In this document: positions 22,101-22,627 of the stretch, piece after piece
Layout: every line of letters starts with the position of its first letter
Numbering within the stretch: the stretch's first letter is position 1
Source of the DNA: Ettlia oleoabundans
Lineage: Eukaryota; Chlorophyta; Chlorophyceae; Chlamydomonadales
NCBI GenBank assembly: GCA_019693395.1
Contig: JAAMXP010000017.1
Span: 1 to 22,627, forward strand
Direction: 5' to 3'
DNA length: 22,627 nucleotides
Made by a program: the position numbers and the translations under genes
Notes under the pieces: generated by a model
Told to the model about the DNA's origin: nothing
Seen by the model: only the letters and a program-made list of their open reading frames with translations
Database searches by the model: none

Positions 22101-22580
22101 TGTGCTTTCATGCGCATCGTAACGCTTGCATCGTGCCCTCCCGTCAGCCTGACGCCAGCTGCATCTGGCCCTCCGTTTCAACCAACATGCACACTTATTG
22201 TAGTGCGCACACTCCTTACCCTCTCCTCTTCCCTGCAGCTTGCGCAATGTTGGCATTTTCTGGCTGCGTCTGGCCATGTAAGTTGCTGCATGGCATGCTG
22301 CAGGGGTCCTCAGCAGCCACAGACTGGGCTTCCATGTCGCATGGCTGGGTGCTTCCTGCCATGGTTAGCACCTTGCCTGCCTCTTGGCCATGTTCTCCTG
22401 CTTGTTCTGCTTGCCTAGCTTCCCTGTTGCTCGTGGGCTTACGGACAATCTGGCACCTCCTGTCCTGCCTGTTCTCTGCACAGGTATGTCATGCTGTGCC
22501 TCATGGTGGCTTTTGTCTACTTCCAGATGGGCAACTCATGGAAGGACGTGTACAGCCGTGCTGCCTTGCTGTTCTTTGTG
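19111..22580 (+). CDS. Half-size ABCG-type ABC transporter, 3' end missing
   Basis: Exons: 19111-19278, 19436-19456, 19661-19713, 19813-19890, 20015-20105, 20287-20363, 20537-20635, 20772-20864, 21105-21315, 21574-21642, 21903-22003, 22239-22277, 22484-22580; 399 residues before the right edge (22581-22627 is intron). The ATPase domain comes first, as in the ABCG/WBC family: Walker [10 protein letters not shown] (67-75), Q-loop YVTQDD (110-115), signature VSGGQRRR (173-180), Walker [13 protein letters not shown] (193-204), H-loop VIHQPSS (228-234). A linker follows, then the first membrane-domain residues (TYRTFLNNLRNVG, then [13 protein letters not shown]). Known role: ATP-driven export of lipids, sterols or other hydrophobic compounds, as dimers in the plasma or internal membranes. 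Substrate cannot be told. Two introns use GC donors and exon 2 is only 21 nt. ATG 19111 follows an in-frame stop at 19099. Confidence 0.92.
20636..20771 (+). other. GC-AG intron within Walker B of the ABCG gene
   Basis: The exon ends ...TTTCT and the intron begins GCAAGA. Joining at the AG at 20770-20771 restores [12 protein letters not shown] exactly in frame. No nearby GT donor gives this. GCAAG is the typical start of GC-AG introns. Confidence 0.85.
20865..21104 (+). other. Second GC-AG intron, before the H-loop of the ABCG gene
   Basis: Donor AG|GCAAGT is a perfect GC-AG consensus. Joining to the AG at 21103-21104 gives [11 protein letters not shown] in frame, as expected for the family. 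Confidence 0.88.
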
Positions 22581-22627
22581 GTGAGCTGCCAGCGCAGATC
22601 AAATCGCCTGGGAGAAGGGGGTGGGTG

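Noticed and set aside
1..22627. Search for tRNA, rRNA, transposon ends, attachment sites or a defence/gene-cluster system
   Set aside because: No cloverleaf, transposase, terminal repeats or functionally linked cluster was seen by eye; the five genes are well-known families.

Overview
The window looks like ordinary nuclear DNA from a GC-rich green alga (Chlorophyta; a Chlorophyceae-like genome is my best guess, not proven). The reasons are: five long, intron-dense protein genes with short introns that mostly run GTGAGT/GTGGGT to CTGCAG/GTGCAG; plant- and green-lineage protein families (Whirly, plant-type capping enzyme); and the green-algal polyadenylation motif TGTAA behind two of the genes. 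I see no rRNA, tRNA, CRISPR, phage, insertion sequence or transposon. I joined exons by hand, using splice sites, reading phase and protein family conservation. Every exon chain closes in phase.

Layout. (1) 27-5314, plus strand: 3' part of a Munc13-like gene (C2-domain tail, linker, MUN/MHD region), a predicted vesicle-priming/exocytosis factor cut by the left edge. (2) 5733-10944, minus strand: a complete bifunctional mRNA-capping enzyme (cysteine-phosphatase-type RNA 5'-triphosphatase fused to guanylyltransferase) with a Gln-rich tail. It converges on gene 1. (3) 11322-16439, plus strand: a complete Nop4/RBM28-type nucleolar RNA-binding protein for 60S ribosome assembly. It is divergent from the capping-enzyme gene across a 377-bp gap. 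(4) 16660-18232, plus strand: a complete organelle-targeted Whirly single-stranded-DNA-binding protein, only 220 bp behind gene 3. (5) 19111-22580, plus strand: the 5' part of a half-size ABCG transporter (full ATPase domain and the start of the membrane domain), cut by the right edge.

These are independent housekeeping-type genes, not an operon or defence island. The only functional pairing suggested by position is the capping enzyme / ribosome-assembly factor pair sharing one divergent intergenic region, both in nuclear RNA metabolism. I do not find a previously undescribed system. The more interesting details are two successive GC-AG introns and a 21-nt microexon in the ABCG gene, a stop-free in-phase intron in the Nop4/RBM28 gene, G-run tracts inside introns, possible upstream ORFs, and unusual protein tails.
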